Positions 44,033-51,943 of a DNA stretch of 64,000 bases are shown here, one piece after another. The stretch is from Fictibacillus norfolkensis (GTDB lineage Bacteria; Bacillota; Bacilli; Bacillales; Fictibacillaceae). The notes below the pieces were generated by a model. The model saw nothing but the letters and a program-made list of their open reading frames with translations. It was not told where the DNA came from and ran no database searches. The position numbers were made by a program, and so were the translations under genes. How positions within the stretch are numbered: the first letter of the stretch is position 1; each line of letters begins with the position of its first letter. The DNA lies in the NCBI RefSeq assembly GCF_014836645.1, contig NZ_JACSQM010000007.1, positions 124,001 through 188,000 of the forward strand, in the 5' to 3' direction.

Positions 44033-44767
44033 ATGAAACTAACGGTCATCGGATATTGGGGTGGTTATCCAGGAGCGGGAGAAGCCACATCGGGATATCT
44101 TCTTCAGAGCGGAGGATTCAATCTGCTCATCGATTGTGGAAGCGGCGTGCTCTCACAACTGCAAAAGTATATACAGCCAGAAAAATTAGATGCAGTCGTA
44201 TTATCGCATTATCATGCGGATCATGAGGCTGATGTAGGTGTTCTTCAATACAGTCGTCTCATTCAGTCGTTTTTACAAAAAGGAATACAGACACTTCCAA
44301 TCTATGGCCACGATAAGGATCAAGATGGTTTTCGCTCGCTCACGCACGGGACTACCACAAAGGGGATTCCCTATCATCCAGATGAAGTGTTGAAGGTCGG
44401 GCCTTTTACGATCACGTTTCAACTGACAAAGCATGCTGCGGTTTGCTATGCGATGCGTATAACGGATGGAAAGCATACGATCGTATATACGGCAGATACT
44501 GCGCTCATTCCTGAACTCGTTCCGTTCAGCCGATATGCGGACTTGTTAATCGCAGAATGCAACTTTTACAAAGGGATGGATGGAAGCGGCCCAGGTCACA
44601 TGACATCAGAAGATTGCGGCAAGCTAGCGCAGGAGTCTGAAGCTCGTGAACTGCTCCTCACACATCTTCCTCATTTTGGTCAGTTATCACAGCTTGTCAC
44701 AGAGGCAAAAGAGGTGTATAACAATAAAGTGGAGCTTGCCTCTTCCGGCTGGACGTGGGGAGCTTAA
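44033..44767 (+). CDS. yhfI: YhfI, metallo-beta-lactamase-fold hydrolase
   Basis: 244 aa, the same length as B. subtilis YhfI. Metal ligands are visible: SHYHADHEADVG near residue 60, His in LTKHAAVCYAMRI, Asp in YTADTALIP and a late His in LLLTHLPHFG. RNase Z-like metal-dependent hydrolase; substrate unknown. It lies before lplJ (yhfJ), as in B. subtilis. Confidence 0.88.
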   Translation: MKLTVIGYWGGYPGAGEATSGYLLQSGGFNLLIDCGSGVLSQLQKYIQPEKLDAVVLSHYHADHEADVGVLQYSRLIQSFLQKGIQTLPIYGHDKDQDGFRSLTHGTTTKGIPYHPDEVLKVGPFTITFQLTKHAAVCYAMRITDGKHTIVYTADTALIPELVPFSRYADLLIAECNFYKGMDGSGPGHMTSEDCGKLAQESEARELLLTHLPHFGQLSQLVTEAKEVYNNKVELASSGWTWGA

Positions 44768-44794
44768 AGATAGGGACTGAAAGAGGAGAGAAAT

Positions 44795-45784
44795 ATGCTT
44801 TTTATTGATAATGAAAATATTACAGACCCAAGAGTGAATCTAGCTATAGAAGAGTTCGCTTTAAAACATTTAGACATCAATGAAACGTATTTGCTTTTTT
44901 ATATAAATGAACCATCGATTATCATCGGTAAGAACCAGAATACCGTTGAAGAGATCAACGCGGACTATGTTCGTGATGAAGGCATTCATGTGGTTCGTCG
45001 TTTATCAGGTGGCGGTGCCGTGTATCATGACCTCGGAAACTTAAACTTCAGCTTTATTACAAAAGATGACGGGAATTCGTTTCATGATTTCAAGAAGTTT
45101 ACCGACCCTGTTGTAAAAGCACTTAATAAACTTGGTGTGAACGCTGAATTAAGCGGACGAAACGACATTTTGGCAGACGGAAAGAAGATTTCCGGCAACG
45201 CTCAGTTTTCTACGAAAGGCCGTATGTTTAGCCACGGCACTTTGCTTTTTGATTCTGAGATCGAAAATGTAGTCTCTGCTCTAAATGTACGTATGGACAA
45301 GATCGAGTCAAAAGGAATCAAGTCCATCCGCAGCCGAGTAACAAATATCCGTGAGCACTTGGATGAAGATATGACGATGGAAGAGTTCAAACAGACGCTA
45401 TTAACATATCTGTTTGAAGAATTCGATTCTATTCCAAAGTATGAACTGACGGAAAGCGATTGGGAAGAAATCCGCAAGATCTCAAGAGAACGGTATGCCA
45501 ACTGGGATTGGAACTACGGCAAGTCACCGAAGTTCAATGTAGAACTTTCGAACCGATTTGCTGCAGGCTCCGTAGATATCCGTCTTCATATCGTAAAAGG
45601 AATTATTCAAGAAAGTAAGATCTTTGGGGATTTCTTTGGTGTAGGTGACGTATCAGATATTGAAAACAAGCTGAACGGTGTTCGTTATGACCGTGAGGCG
45701 ATCGAGGAAGTGCTTGGAGACCTTGATTTGAGCCATTACTTCGGGAATGTAACGCGTCAGGAGTTCTTGGATCTTCTTTATTAA
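44795..45784 (+). CDS. lplJ: LplJ, lipoate-protein ligase
   Basis: 329 aa (B. subtilis 331). The lipoate-binding RRLSGGGAVYHDLGNLNFSF and the Lys-containing ADGKKISGNAQ are diagnostic; the C-terminal accessory domain is complete. It attaches scavenged lipoate to GcvH/E2 proteins through lipoyl-AMP. GAGGAGAG precedes the ATG. Confidence 0.95.
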   Translation: MLFIDNENITDPRVNLAIEEFALKHLDINETYLLFYINEPSIIIGKNQNTVEEINADYVRDEGIHVVRRLSGGGAVYHDLGNLNFSFITKDDGNSFHDFKKFTDPVVKALNKLGVNAELSGRNDILADGKKISGNAQFSTKGRMFSHGTLLFDSEIENVVSALNVRMDKIESKGIKSIRSRVTNIREHLDEDMTMEEFKQTLLTYLFEEFDSIPKYELTESDWEEIRKISRERYANWDWNYGKSPKFNVELSNRFAAGSVDIRLHIVKGIIQESKIFGDFFGVGDVSDIENKLNGVRYDREAIEEVLGDLDLSHYFGNVTRQEFLDLLY

Positions 45785-45798
45785 TTAAAAGAGTGTGT

Positions 45799-45856
45799 AG
45801 AAGCTGATTAAGTAAAGGGCTTGAGTTTGTCCTTTGTATGATCAGCTTCTTTTTTG
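45799..45856 (+). terminator. Terminator of lplJ
   Basis: AGAAGCTGAT (45799-45808) pairs with ATCAGCTTCT (45841-45850), with an inner AAAGG/CCTTT stem, then Ts. Confidence 0.8.
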
Positions 45857-45968
45857 TTGTTTCTTAAACTAAAACCTTGTGAGTGGCGTTGTAGCTGGCG
45901 AGTGTGTGGGGCTTGTTGTTGGAGGTTGAGGGTATATGGTGGGGTGGAGCTTGTCGATTTTTGTAGAC

Positions 45969-46058
45969 TCGCCGATATATGAGGAAAATTCGCCGGATTA
46001 TAGCCAAAACTCGCCGGAATAAGTCCAAAATTTCTTGAATTACTTTTGAAATTTCTCG
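45969..46058. repeat. 21-bp-phased degenerate array C (core TCGCCGGA, decaying to TTCTCGAA)
   Basis: TCGCCG starts at 45969, 45990 and 46011; the diverged forms TTCTTG and TTCTCG follow at 46032 and 46053. All are exactly 21 bp apart, with gradual core drift to the right. It lies in the 967-bp gap between lplJ and paaK, which also holds family-2 elements and the cre-like site. Confidence 0.82.
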
Positions 46059-46237
46059 AATCCACCTTCGATATACCCGGGTTGGTATAAAGGGGAACTC
46101 GTCTAAGAGCTGATTTTCTAATGAGATACATAGTGTTAGGTGAAAAAAATTGTTTCTTGATCAAACAGTGCTTTGTTACAACAAATAAGAGTACTTAGTA
46201 CAACAGAAGTTCAAACAAAACCATCTTATTCTTACTT

Positions 46238-46369
46238 GGATACAAAAAACGTATCCCATTCAGGAAATGATGTGCTGGCACCACAGGCACAAGTGCAACA
46301 TCCGTTTGTAAACTACACAAACGGTGTTTTCTATGTCAGGGCTTAACGGTCATTTCAGCTTTGTATTTT
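46238..46369 (+). repeat. Family-2 element F2c (rearranged copy)
   Basis: 40 bp (46238-46277, with hairpin GGATAC/GTATCC) and 31 bp (46339-46369, GGGCTTAACGGTCATT...) are identical to parts of F2b at 46542-46581 and 46586-46616. About 61 bp between them are different and contain a perfect hairpin CCGTTTGT/ACAAACGG. The left half of the outer stem is missing. Confidence 0.75.
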
Positions 46370-46380
46370 ATCCGGCTTCA

Positions 46381-46476
46381 ACAGCCAGACACTCGAGGTC
46401 ACTTTACACTTTTCTTGTGACACAAAGAGCGTGTCTTCAGAAAAGAGTAAAGTGCTGTTCGTGTCTAAACGGCTGT
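46381..46476 (+). repeat. Family-2 structured element F2a (96 nt)
   Basis: Outer stem ACAGCC/GGCTGT, 3' bulge AAAC, inner stem AGACAC/GTGTCT, internal loop TCGAGGTCA opposite TGCTGTTC, then CTTTAC/GTAAAG, CTTTTC/GAAAAG and an apical GACAC/GTGTC. Confidence 0.78.
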
Positions 46477-46503
46477 TTCAGCACTCAAAATCAGTCCAGC
46501 TTC

Positions 46504-46601
46504 AATGACCAGCCCCTCGAGGTCACATTCTTTCCTGACTAGGATACAAAAAACGTATCCCATTCAGGAAATGATGTGCTGTTCGGGGCTTAACGGTCAT
46601 T
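46504..46601 (+). repeat. Family-2 structured element F2b (98 nt)
   Basis: Outer stem AATGACC/GGTCATT, bulge TAAC, inner stem AGCCCC/GGGGCT, the same internal loop TCGAGGTCA opposite TGCTGTTC, then TTTCCTGA/TCAGGAAA and apical GGATAC/GTATCC. Confidence 0.8.
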
Positions 46602-46715
46602 TCAGCTTTGTATTTTCATTTGACAGAAAATTATTATAAATGATAAGCTGAAACCAAATACATCACACAATAATTAGATAACGGTACAAAAACGTCATAT
46701 TTTTTTAATCTCAAT

Positions 46716-46729
46716 TGTAATCGCTTACA
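46716..46729 (+). promoter_or_regulatory. cre-like CcpA site before paaK
   Basis: TGTAATCGCTTACA, one mismatch from the cre consensus TGWAARCGYTWNCW, with perfect TGTAA/TTACA arms, 22 bp before paaK. Suggests catabolite repression of phenylacetate use. Confidence 0.65.
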
Positions 46730-46751
46730 TATTATAAAGGGAGATGAAAGA

Positions 46752-48080
46752 ATGATCCTCCATCCACAAGTGGAATGTATGAGTCGTGATGAAAAAGAAG
46801 AGCTGCAGCTTCATCGGTTAAAGCAGACGGTAAACAACGTATATGAGAATGTCTCTTTTTACAAAAATGCATTTGACGAAAAAGGAATTAATCCCTCTTC
46901 AATTGATACATTAGACGATCTTCAAAAACTTCCTTTTACCGTAAAAAAAGACCTTCGCGATCATTATCCATTTGGACTTTTCGCAGTTCCAAACGATCAC
47001 CTTGTCCGACTGCATGCCTCTTCTGGAACGAGCGGAAAACCGACAGTAGTTGGCTATACAGAAGGTGATATTGACAGGTGGAGCAACATGGTTGCGCGTT
47101 CTATCGCCATTGCAGGTGGAGAACCAGGTCATGTCCTTCATAATGCATATGGCTATGGCCTTTTTACAGGGGGGCTCGGACTTCATAACGGATCAGAGCG
47201 ACTTGGCATGATTACGGTTCCTGTATCGGGCGGTAATACAGAACGCCAGATCCTTTTAATCGAAGACTTTAAACCACAGGTGATATGCGGAACTCCTTCT
47301 TATATCCTAACCATTGCTGAAAAGATGGAGGAGCTAGGAAAAGATCCGAAAGCGACTTCAATAGAATACGGAATATTTGGAGCAGAGCCGTGGTCTGAAG
47401 AGATGCGATCAACGCTCGAAGAAAAATTAAATATCAAAGCGATGGATATTTATGGATTGAGTGAAGTGATGGGGCCCGGGGTTGCGATGGAATGCCATGA
47501 AGCCCAGGATGGCCTTCATATTATGGATGACCATTTTTTAGCTGAAATTATTAATCCTGATACGCTCGAACCAATGCCAGATGGTCAGTATGGAGAGCTT
47601 GTGTTTACGAGTTTAACAAAGGAAGCTTTTCCGATCATCCGATATCGGACAGGAGATATTGCTTCCATTAATCGAGTACCTTGCAGTTGTGGAAGGACTT
47701 CCATACGAATGAGCCGTGTTAAGGGACGGATCGATGACATGATTATCGTCCGTGGAGTTAACGTGTTTCCGTCTGAGATTGAGAATTGTCTTCTTTCGAT
47801 AGAGGATATCGTTCCTCACTATCAAGTTCATATTTTAACAGAAGGCTTAAAAGAACATATCGAACTTCATGTTGAGATGACGGAACAACTTTATGCTGTA
47901 ACAAACGGAGACGAAAATCATGAGGCGACGCACCTATTAAAGAAGACGATCACAAAGAAAGTTAAAGACACATGCCTTGTATCCATGAATATTAAAGTGT
48001 ATCCACCAAAAGGGATTCCGCGTTCTGAAGGGAAGGCAATCCGTGTGGTCAGACGGGTACAGAAAAAAATGGGCGTATAA
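46752..48080 (+). CDS. paaK: PaaK, phenylacetate-CoA ligase
   Basis: 442 aa, typical length. The AMP/phosphate loop HASSGTSGKPTVVGYT (about 88-102), the adenylation motif IYGLSEVMGPGVAMEC and YRTGDIA, then MIIVRGVNVFPSEIE mark PaaK. It activates phenylacetate to phenylacetyl-CoA, the entry step. First gene of the paa cluster with its own cre-like site; AAAGGGAG precedes the ATG. paaA follows after 71 bp with its own promoter signals. Confidence 0.95.
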   Translation: MILHPQVECMSRDEKEELQLHRLKQTVNNVYENVSFYKNAFDEKGINPSSIDTLDDLQKLPFTVKKDLRDHYPFGLFAVPNDHLVRLHASSGTSGKPTVVGYTEGDIDRWSNMVARSIAIAGGEPGHVLHNAYGYGLFTGGLGLHNGSERLGMITVPVSGGNTERQILLIEDFKPQVICGTPSYILTIAEKMEELGKDPKATSIEYGIFGAEPWSEEMRSTLEEKLNIKAMDIYGLSEVMGPGVAMECHEAQDGLHIMDDHFLAEIINPDTLEPMPDGQYGELVFTSLTKEAFPIIRYRTGDIASINRVPCSCGRTSIRMSRVKGRIDDMIIVRGVNVFPSEIENCLLSIEDIVPHYQVHILTEGLKEHIELHVEMTEQLYAVTNGDENHEATHLLKKTITKKVKDTCLVSMNIKVYPPKGIPRSEGKAIRVVRRVQKKMGV

Positions 48081-48084
48081 TTAC

Positions 48085-48132
48085 TTTTCAATTGTATGAC
48101 GTTAATTTATAATTACGGTAAATAAACGTAAT
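48085..48132 (+). promoter_or_regulatory. Possible paaA promoter with an overlapping palindrome
   Basis: TTTTCA (48085-48090), 17-nt spacer, TATAAT (48108-48113). ATTACG-N9-CGTAAT (48112-48132) overlaps the start of transcription and could be the PaaX site. ACGTCATA upstream also occurs, in the other orientation, before paaK. Confidence 0.45.
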
Positions 48133-48151
48133 ATAACAGGAGGGAAACAAC

Positions 48152-49117
48152 ATGACAGTTGGTATGAGTTTTAATCAGCTTAGTGAAGAAGAGAAGATGA
48201 CTCATTTTCTTGATCGGATCAACGCTGGTGAAAAGATTGAACCGGATGACTGGATGCCGGAAGATTATCGCCTGCAGCTGATTCGTTTGATTTCTATGCA
48301 TGGCATTTCGGAAATTATGGGAGCGCTTCCAGAAAAAGAGTGGGTACCTAAAGCGCCTTCTCTTCACCGCAAACTTGCGATCATGGCTAAAGTTCAGGAT
48401 GAGATGGGACATGGACAGCTTTTGCTTCGTGTGGCAGAAGATTTGATGGCACCTCTTGGCAAGAACCGCCACGACATCATGGAAGATCTTTTTTCAGGCA
48501 AATTAAAATTTCATAACGTGTTTCATATGGATGCTCCAACATGGGGCGATGCGGGAATCATCGCGTGGCTTGTGGATGGAGCGGCAATCATCTCTCAGAG
48601 CATGATGCTTGATTCTTCTTATGGTCCATACGCTAGAGCCTTAAAGCGTATCTGTGCAGAGGAAGTCTTCCACGCACAGCATGGCGAGAGCATCATTTTA
48701 GCGATGGCAGAAGGAACGCCGGAACAGCGTGAAATGCTTCAGGATTCATTAAACCGCTGGTGGGAATCACTGATCATGTTCTTCGGACCAAAGTCAGCAA
48801 AAGAAACCGGAAATTCAAACGCTGATAAGAACATCATGTACAAAATCCGTACAAAAACAAACGAGGACCTTAGACAAGAGTTCTTCACTAAATATATTCC
48901 GCGTATTTGGTCGCTTGGATTAACGATTCCAGACGATACGATCCGATTTGATGAAGACAGCCAGATGTGGATCTATAAGGACGCTGACTGGAGCAAGTTC
49001 AAACAAATCGTTTCAGGTAACGGACCACAATCACAGAATCGTTTAGATTTGCGTCGCCGCTCATACAAAAATAACGAGTGGGTACGAACGGCGCTCGCTG
49101 CTAAAAAGGCGATCTAA
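48152..49117 (+). CDS. paaA: PaaA, phenylacetyl-CoA epoxidase oxygenase subunit
   Basis: 321 aa. A ferritin-like di-iron protein with the ligand motifs AKVQDEMGHGQLLL and CAEEVFHAQHGESI. With PaaC as structural partner, and PaaB, it epoxidises the ring of phenylacetyl-CoA using oxygen. AGGAGGG precedes the ATG. Followed by paaB, paaC and paaD in the standard order. Confidence 0.96.
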   Translation: MTVGMSFNQLSEEEKMTHFLDRINAGEKIEPDDWMPEDYRLQLIRLISMHGISEIMGALPEKEWVPKAPSLHRKLAIMAKVQDEMGHGQLLLRVAEDLMAPLGKNRHDIMEDLFSGKLKFHNVFHMDAPTWGDAGIIAWLVDGAAIISQSMMLDSSYGPYARALKRICAEEVFHAQHGESIILAMAEGTPEQREMLQDSLNRWWESLIMFFGPKSAKETGNSNADKNIMYKIRTKTNEDLRQEFFTKYIPRIWSLGLTIPDDTIRFDEDSQMWIYKDADWSKFKQIVSGNGPQSQNRLDLRRRSYKNNEWVRTALAAKKAI

Positions 49118-49140
49118 CAGCGGAAAGGAGAGAAACAAAG

Positions 49141-49488
49141 GTGAACGAATCAACAAACGAATTTTATAATGTATATGAAGTATTCAGCAAAAAAACAGAC
49201 AAATCTCCGTTTCAGCATAGCTTCAGCCTTTTAGCACCAAACGCGGATATGGCGCTCATCATGGCAAAAGAGAACTTTTTCAGAAGAGAAACGGTCGCTG
49301 ACATCTGGGTTGTTAAGAGAGAGAACATCAGAGGGCTTAACCAAGACGAAAGAGAGATGCTAAAACGTCTTGATAAACAATATAGAGAAACAAAAGGATA
49401 CGGATATCTAAAGAAGAAGTGGCGCGACTATAATCAGGAGCAGTTTACCGAACAGCACATCCTTGGCGGAAGGGGAGACAATTCATGA
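49141..49488 (+). CDS. paaB: PaaB, epoxidase small subunit
   Basis: 115 aa. Core YEVFSKKTDKSPFQHSFSL and ADMALIMAKENFFRRE are the PaaB signature; a C-terminal extension is rich in charged residues. It bridges PaaAC units. GTG start after GGAAAGGAG; overlaps paaC by 4 bp. Confidence 0.92.
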   Translation: MNESTNEFYNVYEVFSKKTDKSPFQHSFSLLAPNADMALIMAKENFFRRETVADIWVVKRENIRGLNQDEREMLKRLDKQYRETKGYGYLKKKWRDYNQEQFTEQHILGGRGDNS

Positions 49489-50291
49489 CACAAGAAACGT
49501 TAAAACCACAAGAAAAGAAAGCATTGATCGAGCTTCTCTATCAGCTTGCAGACGATGATTTTCTTCTTGCCTTTCGCGGATCGGAGTGGCTTGGTCTAGC
49601 ACCGCATATTGAAGAGGATGTTGCATTCTCATCCATCTCACAAGACATGATGGGGCACGCAAACCTGTATTATAACTTGCTAGAGAACATTGGAGAAGGC
49701 GAAGCTGACAGAATCGCTCACTTACGATCGCCTAATCAGTTTCGAAATGCGATCATCCTAGAAGAAGTGAACGGACCTGGAACATACTTAAAAGAACCAG
49801 ATTATGACTGGGCATTCACTGTTGTACGGAACTACTTTTACGCTGTACACAAACATATACGTCTAGATTCACTACGCCACTCATCCTATGAACCTTTGGC
49901 AGAAGCAGCACGCAAAATCATGACAGAGCAGTATTACCACCTGATGCACTGGGAGATTTGGTTCAAGCAGCTCATGACCAGTACAGATGAAGCGATCCTG
50001 CGAATGACAGCAGCTATCCAAAAGGTTTGGAAAGACTTTGGCGGAGTTCTTACGCTCGGACCGTACTATGAAGATATCGTAAAGGCGAACTTGATCGATG
50101 ATGAGAACGTTATGAAGAAGAGATGGAACAACAAGATTGAAGCTGTCTTAAAAGAAGTAGGTGCTTCTTATCCCGGTGAACCTCGCATGGAAAGAGGCAA
50201 CGGCCGAAACGGCGTGCACACGGAAGACTTGAAGCAAGCAACTGCAACACTGTCTGAAGTTTATGCAACAAATCCTGCAACTGGCTGGTAA
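49485..50291 (+). CDS. paaC: PaaC, epoxidase structural subunit
   Basis: 268 aa, ferritin-like fold without a complete iron site; conserved QDMMGHANLYYNLLE and EQYYHLMHWEIWF. Partner of PaaA in the epoxidase. The start overlaps the paaB stop. Confidence 0.94.
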   Translation: MTQETLKPQEKKALIELLYQLADDDFLLAFRGSEWLGLAPHIEEDVAFSSISQDMMGHANLYYNLLENIGEGEADRIAHLRSPNQFRNAIILEEVNGPGTYLKEPDYDWAFTVVRNYFYAVHKHIRLDSLRHSSYEPLAEAARKIMTEQYYHLMHWEIWFKQLMTSTDEAILRMTAAIQKVWKDFGGVLTLGPYYEDIVKANLIDDENVMKKRWNNKIEAVLKEVGASYPGEPRMERGNGRNGVHTEDLKQATATLSEVYATNPATGW

Positions 50292-50317
50292 GACGATTTA
50301 GAAAGGAGATGAACCAC

Positions 50318-50818
50318 GTGTCCGAATTAAAGAGCAGCATGATTGATAGTGTGATGGACGCGCTTGGGGATGTAAAAGATCCTGAAATCGCCTCTGTCAG
50401 CATATTGGATCTCGGGATGGTGCATGAAGTGGACGTGACAGATGATAAGGTAAGAATTTCTGTTCTACCTACGTTCTCTGGCTGCCCAGCTCTGCACATC
50501 ATCGAACGAGATATAAAAAAAGCGATTGAAAATGTAGAAGGAATTACTTCAGCAGAAGTGAAATTTGTATTTACACCATCGTGGACAACAGACCGCATTA
50601 CACCAGAGGGGCGAGAGAGTTTAAAAGAGTTCGGCATCTCGCCTCCACCAGCGAACCATGTCATGGGTGAGCCTTGGGAGATCGATTGTCCGTATTGTGG
50701 ATCAACATACGTAACGATGGAAAACATCTTTGGACCTACAGCCTGCAGAAGTATCCTATATTGCAAGTCGTGCAAGAACCCGTTTGAAGCGATGAAACCT
50801 GTTGCTGACATGGGGTAA
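50318..50818 (+). CDS. paaD: PaaD, MIP18-family maturation factor
   Basis: 166 aa. N-terminal DUF59/MIP18 domain (LGDVKDPEIASVSILDLGM, FSGCPALHIIERDI) and a C-terminal zinc ribbon (CPYCGS ... CKSCKNPF). It is thought to help Fe-S or iron-centre assembly for the epoxidase system. GTG 50318 lies 9 nt after AAAGGAG; the ATG at 50309 touches that site and is unlikely. Confidence 0.92.
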   Translation: MSELKSSMIDSVMDALGDVKDPEIASVSILDLGMVHEVDVTDDKVRISVLPTFSGCPALHIIERDIKKAIENVEGITSAEVKFVFTPSWTTDRITPEGRESLKEFGISPPPANHVMGEPWEIDCPYCGSTYVTMENIFGPTACRSILYCKSCKNPFEAMKPVADMG

Positions 50819-50855
50819 GACAAATAATGAGTTTGAAAATAGGGAGGCAACACAC

Positions 50856-51161
50856 ATGGTAAAACTAATCGCACTTTACAAAACACCGGAAAACTTGGAG
50901 CAGTTCGATGACCACTATTTTGGACAACATACTGAGATCACGAAAAAAATTCCTGGACTTCGCAAAATGGAAGTAACGAAAATCGTAGGTTCGCCGATGG
51001 GGAAAAGCGATTATCACATTCTTTGTGAAATGTACTATGACGATCACGATGCGTTGAAAGCGGCGATGAAGTCTGATGAAGGTAAAGCTTCTGGAAAAGA
51101 CTTGATGAGCTTTGCTGCTGAACTTGTAACGCTCATGATCGGTGAGGAAATCAATGAGTAA
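50856..51161 (+). CDS. EthD-family small protein in the paa operon
   Basis: 101 aa ferredoxin-like dimeric alpha-beta barrel type: MVKLIALYKTPENLEQFDDH, YFGQHTEITKKIPGLRKMEV, ending in SFAAELVTLMIGEE. EthD family proteins are small partners or catalysts in oxidative degradation; no function is established here. ATG 50856 follows GGGAGG. Its 3' end overlaps the next gene by 8 bp, so it is firmly part of the operon. Confidence 0.85.
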   Translation: MVKLIALYKTPENLEQFDDHYFGQHTEITKKIPGLRKMEVTKIVGSPMGKSDYHILCEMYYDDHDALKAAMKSDEGKASGKDLMSFAAELVTLMIGEEINE

Positions 51162-51930
51162 TTACGAAACAATTCTAACCTCTGTTGAAGATGGGATAGC
51201 CTCTATTCAATTAAACAGGCCGCGCGTGTTAAACGCGATCAACAGGCCGATGGTTACGGAACTATTAGAAGCTTTTGAAAGCTTCGACCGTAATGATGAG
51301 GTAAAAGCAATTGTTTTAACAGGCAGTGAGCGTGCATTTGCCGCCGGTGCCGACATTGATGAGATGAAAGAAGATACAGCGGTCTCGCTTGAACTATTAA
51401 ACCAGTTTAAAGAATGGGATCGTCTCGCAACGATCAAAAAGCCGATCATCGGTGCCGTCAACGGTTACTGTTTCGGAGGAGGTTTTGAACTAGCGTTATG
51501 CGCAGACATCCTCTTCGCGGCAGAAAACGCACAGTTCGGATTTCCTGAGATCAAACTTGGTGTGATGCCAGGTGCTGGTGGGACGGTAAAACTAACAAAA
51601 CTGATGGGTCAGAAAAAAGCGCTTGAGTGGCTATGGCTCGGTGATCCGATGACAGCAAATGAAGCTCTTCAATACGGAGTGATCAACCGTGTCATCGCAC
51701 CTGAACTTGTCGTGGACGAGGCGAAAAAGTATGCGAAAATTGTCGCATCCAGAGCGCCATTATCTACTCGTTTAATAAAAGAGACCGTTTATAAGTCTAT
51801 TGATTATTCCACACACGAAGGCATGCAGTTCGAACGTAAAAACTTTTATCTATTATTCTCGTCTCAGGATCAAAAAGAAGGCATGAAGGCTTTCGTTGAA
51901 AAGCGTCCAGCCGAATTTAAAGGGAAGTAG
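51154..51930 (+). CDS. Enoyl-CoA hydratase (PaaF-like)
   Basis: 258 aa crotonase with both catalytic Glu residues: YCFGGGFELALCADI and FPEIKLGVMPGAGGTVKL. It likely hydrates the open-chain enoyl-CoA intermediate. Overlaps the EthD gene; GAGG lies 7 nt upstream. Another canonical hydratase is at 56842. Confidence 0.88.
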   Translation: MSNYETILTSVEDGIASIQLNRPRVLNAINRPMVTELLEAFESFDRNDEVKAIVLTGSERAFAAGADIDEMKEDTAVSLELLNQFKEWDRLATIKKPIIGAVNGYCFGGGFELALCADILFAAENAQFGFPEIKLGVMPGAGGTVKLTKLMGQKKALEWLWLGDPMTANEALQYGVINRVIAPELVVDEAKKYAKIVASRAPLSTRLIKETVYKSIDYSTHEGMQFERKNFYLLFSSQDQKEGMKAFVEKRPAEFKGK

Positions 51931-51943
51931 AGGGGGTATGAAC

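Noticed and set aside
45808..46164. 118-codon minus-strand frame in the lplJ-paaK gap
   Set aside because: It overlaps the lplJ terminator and array C; its heptad-like repeats come from the 21-bp period, and there is no ribosome site.
46324..46542. 72-codon plus-strand frame
   Set aside because: Lies wholly within family-2 elements; no ribosome site.
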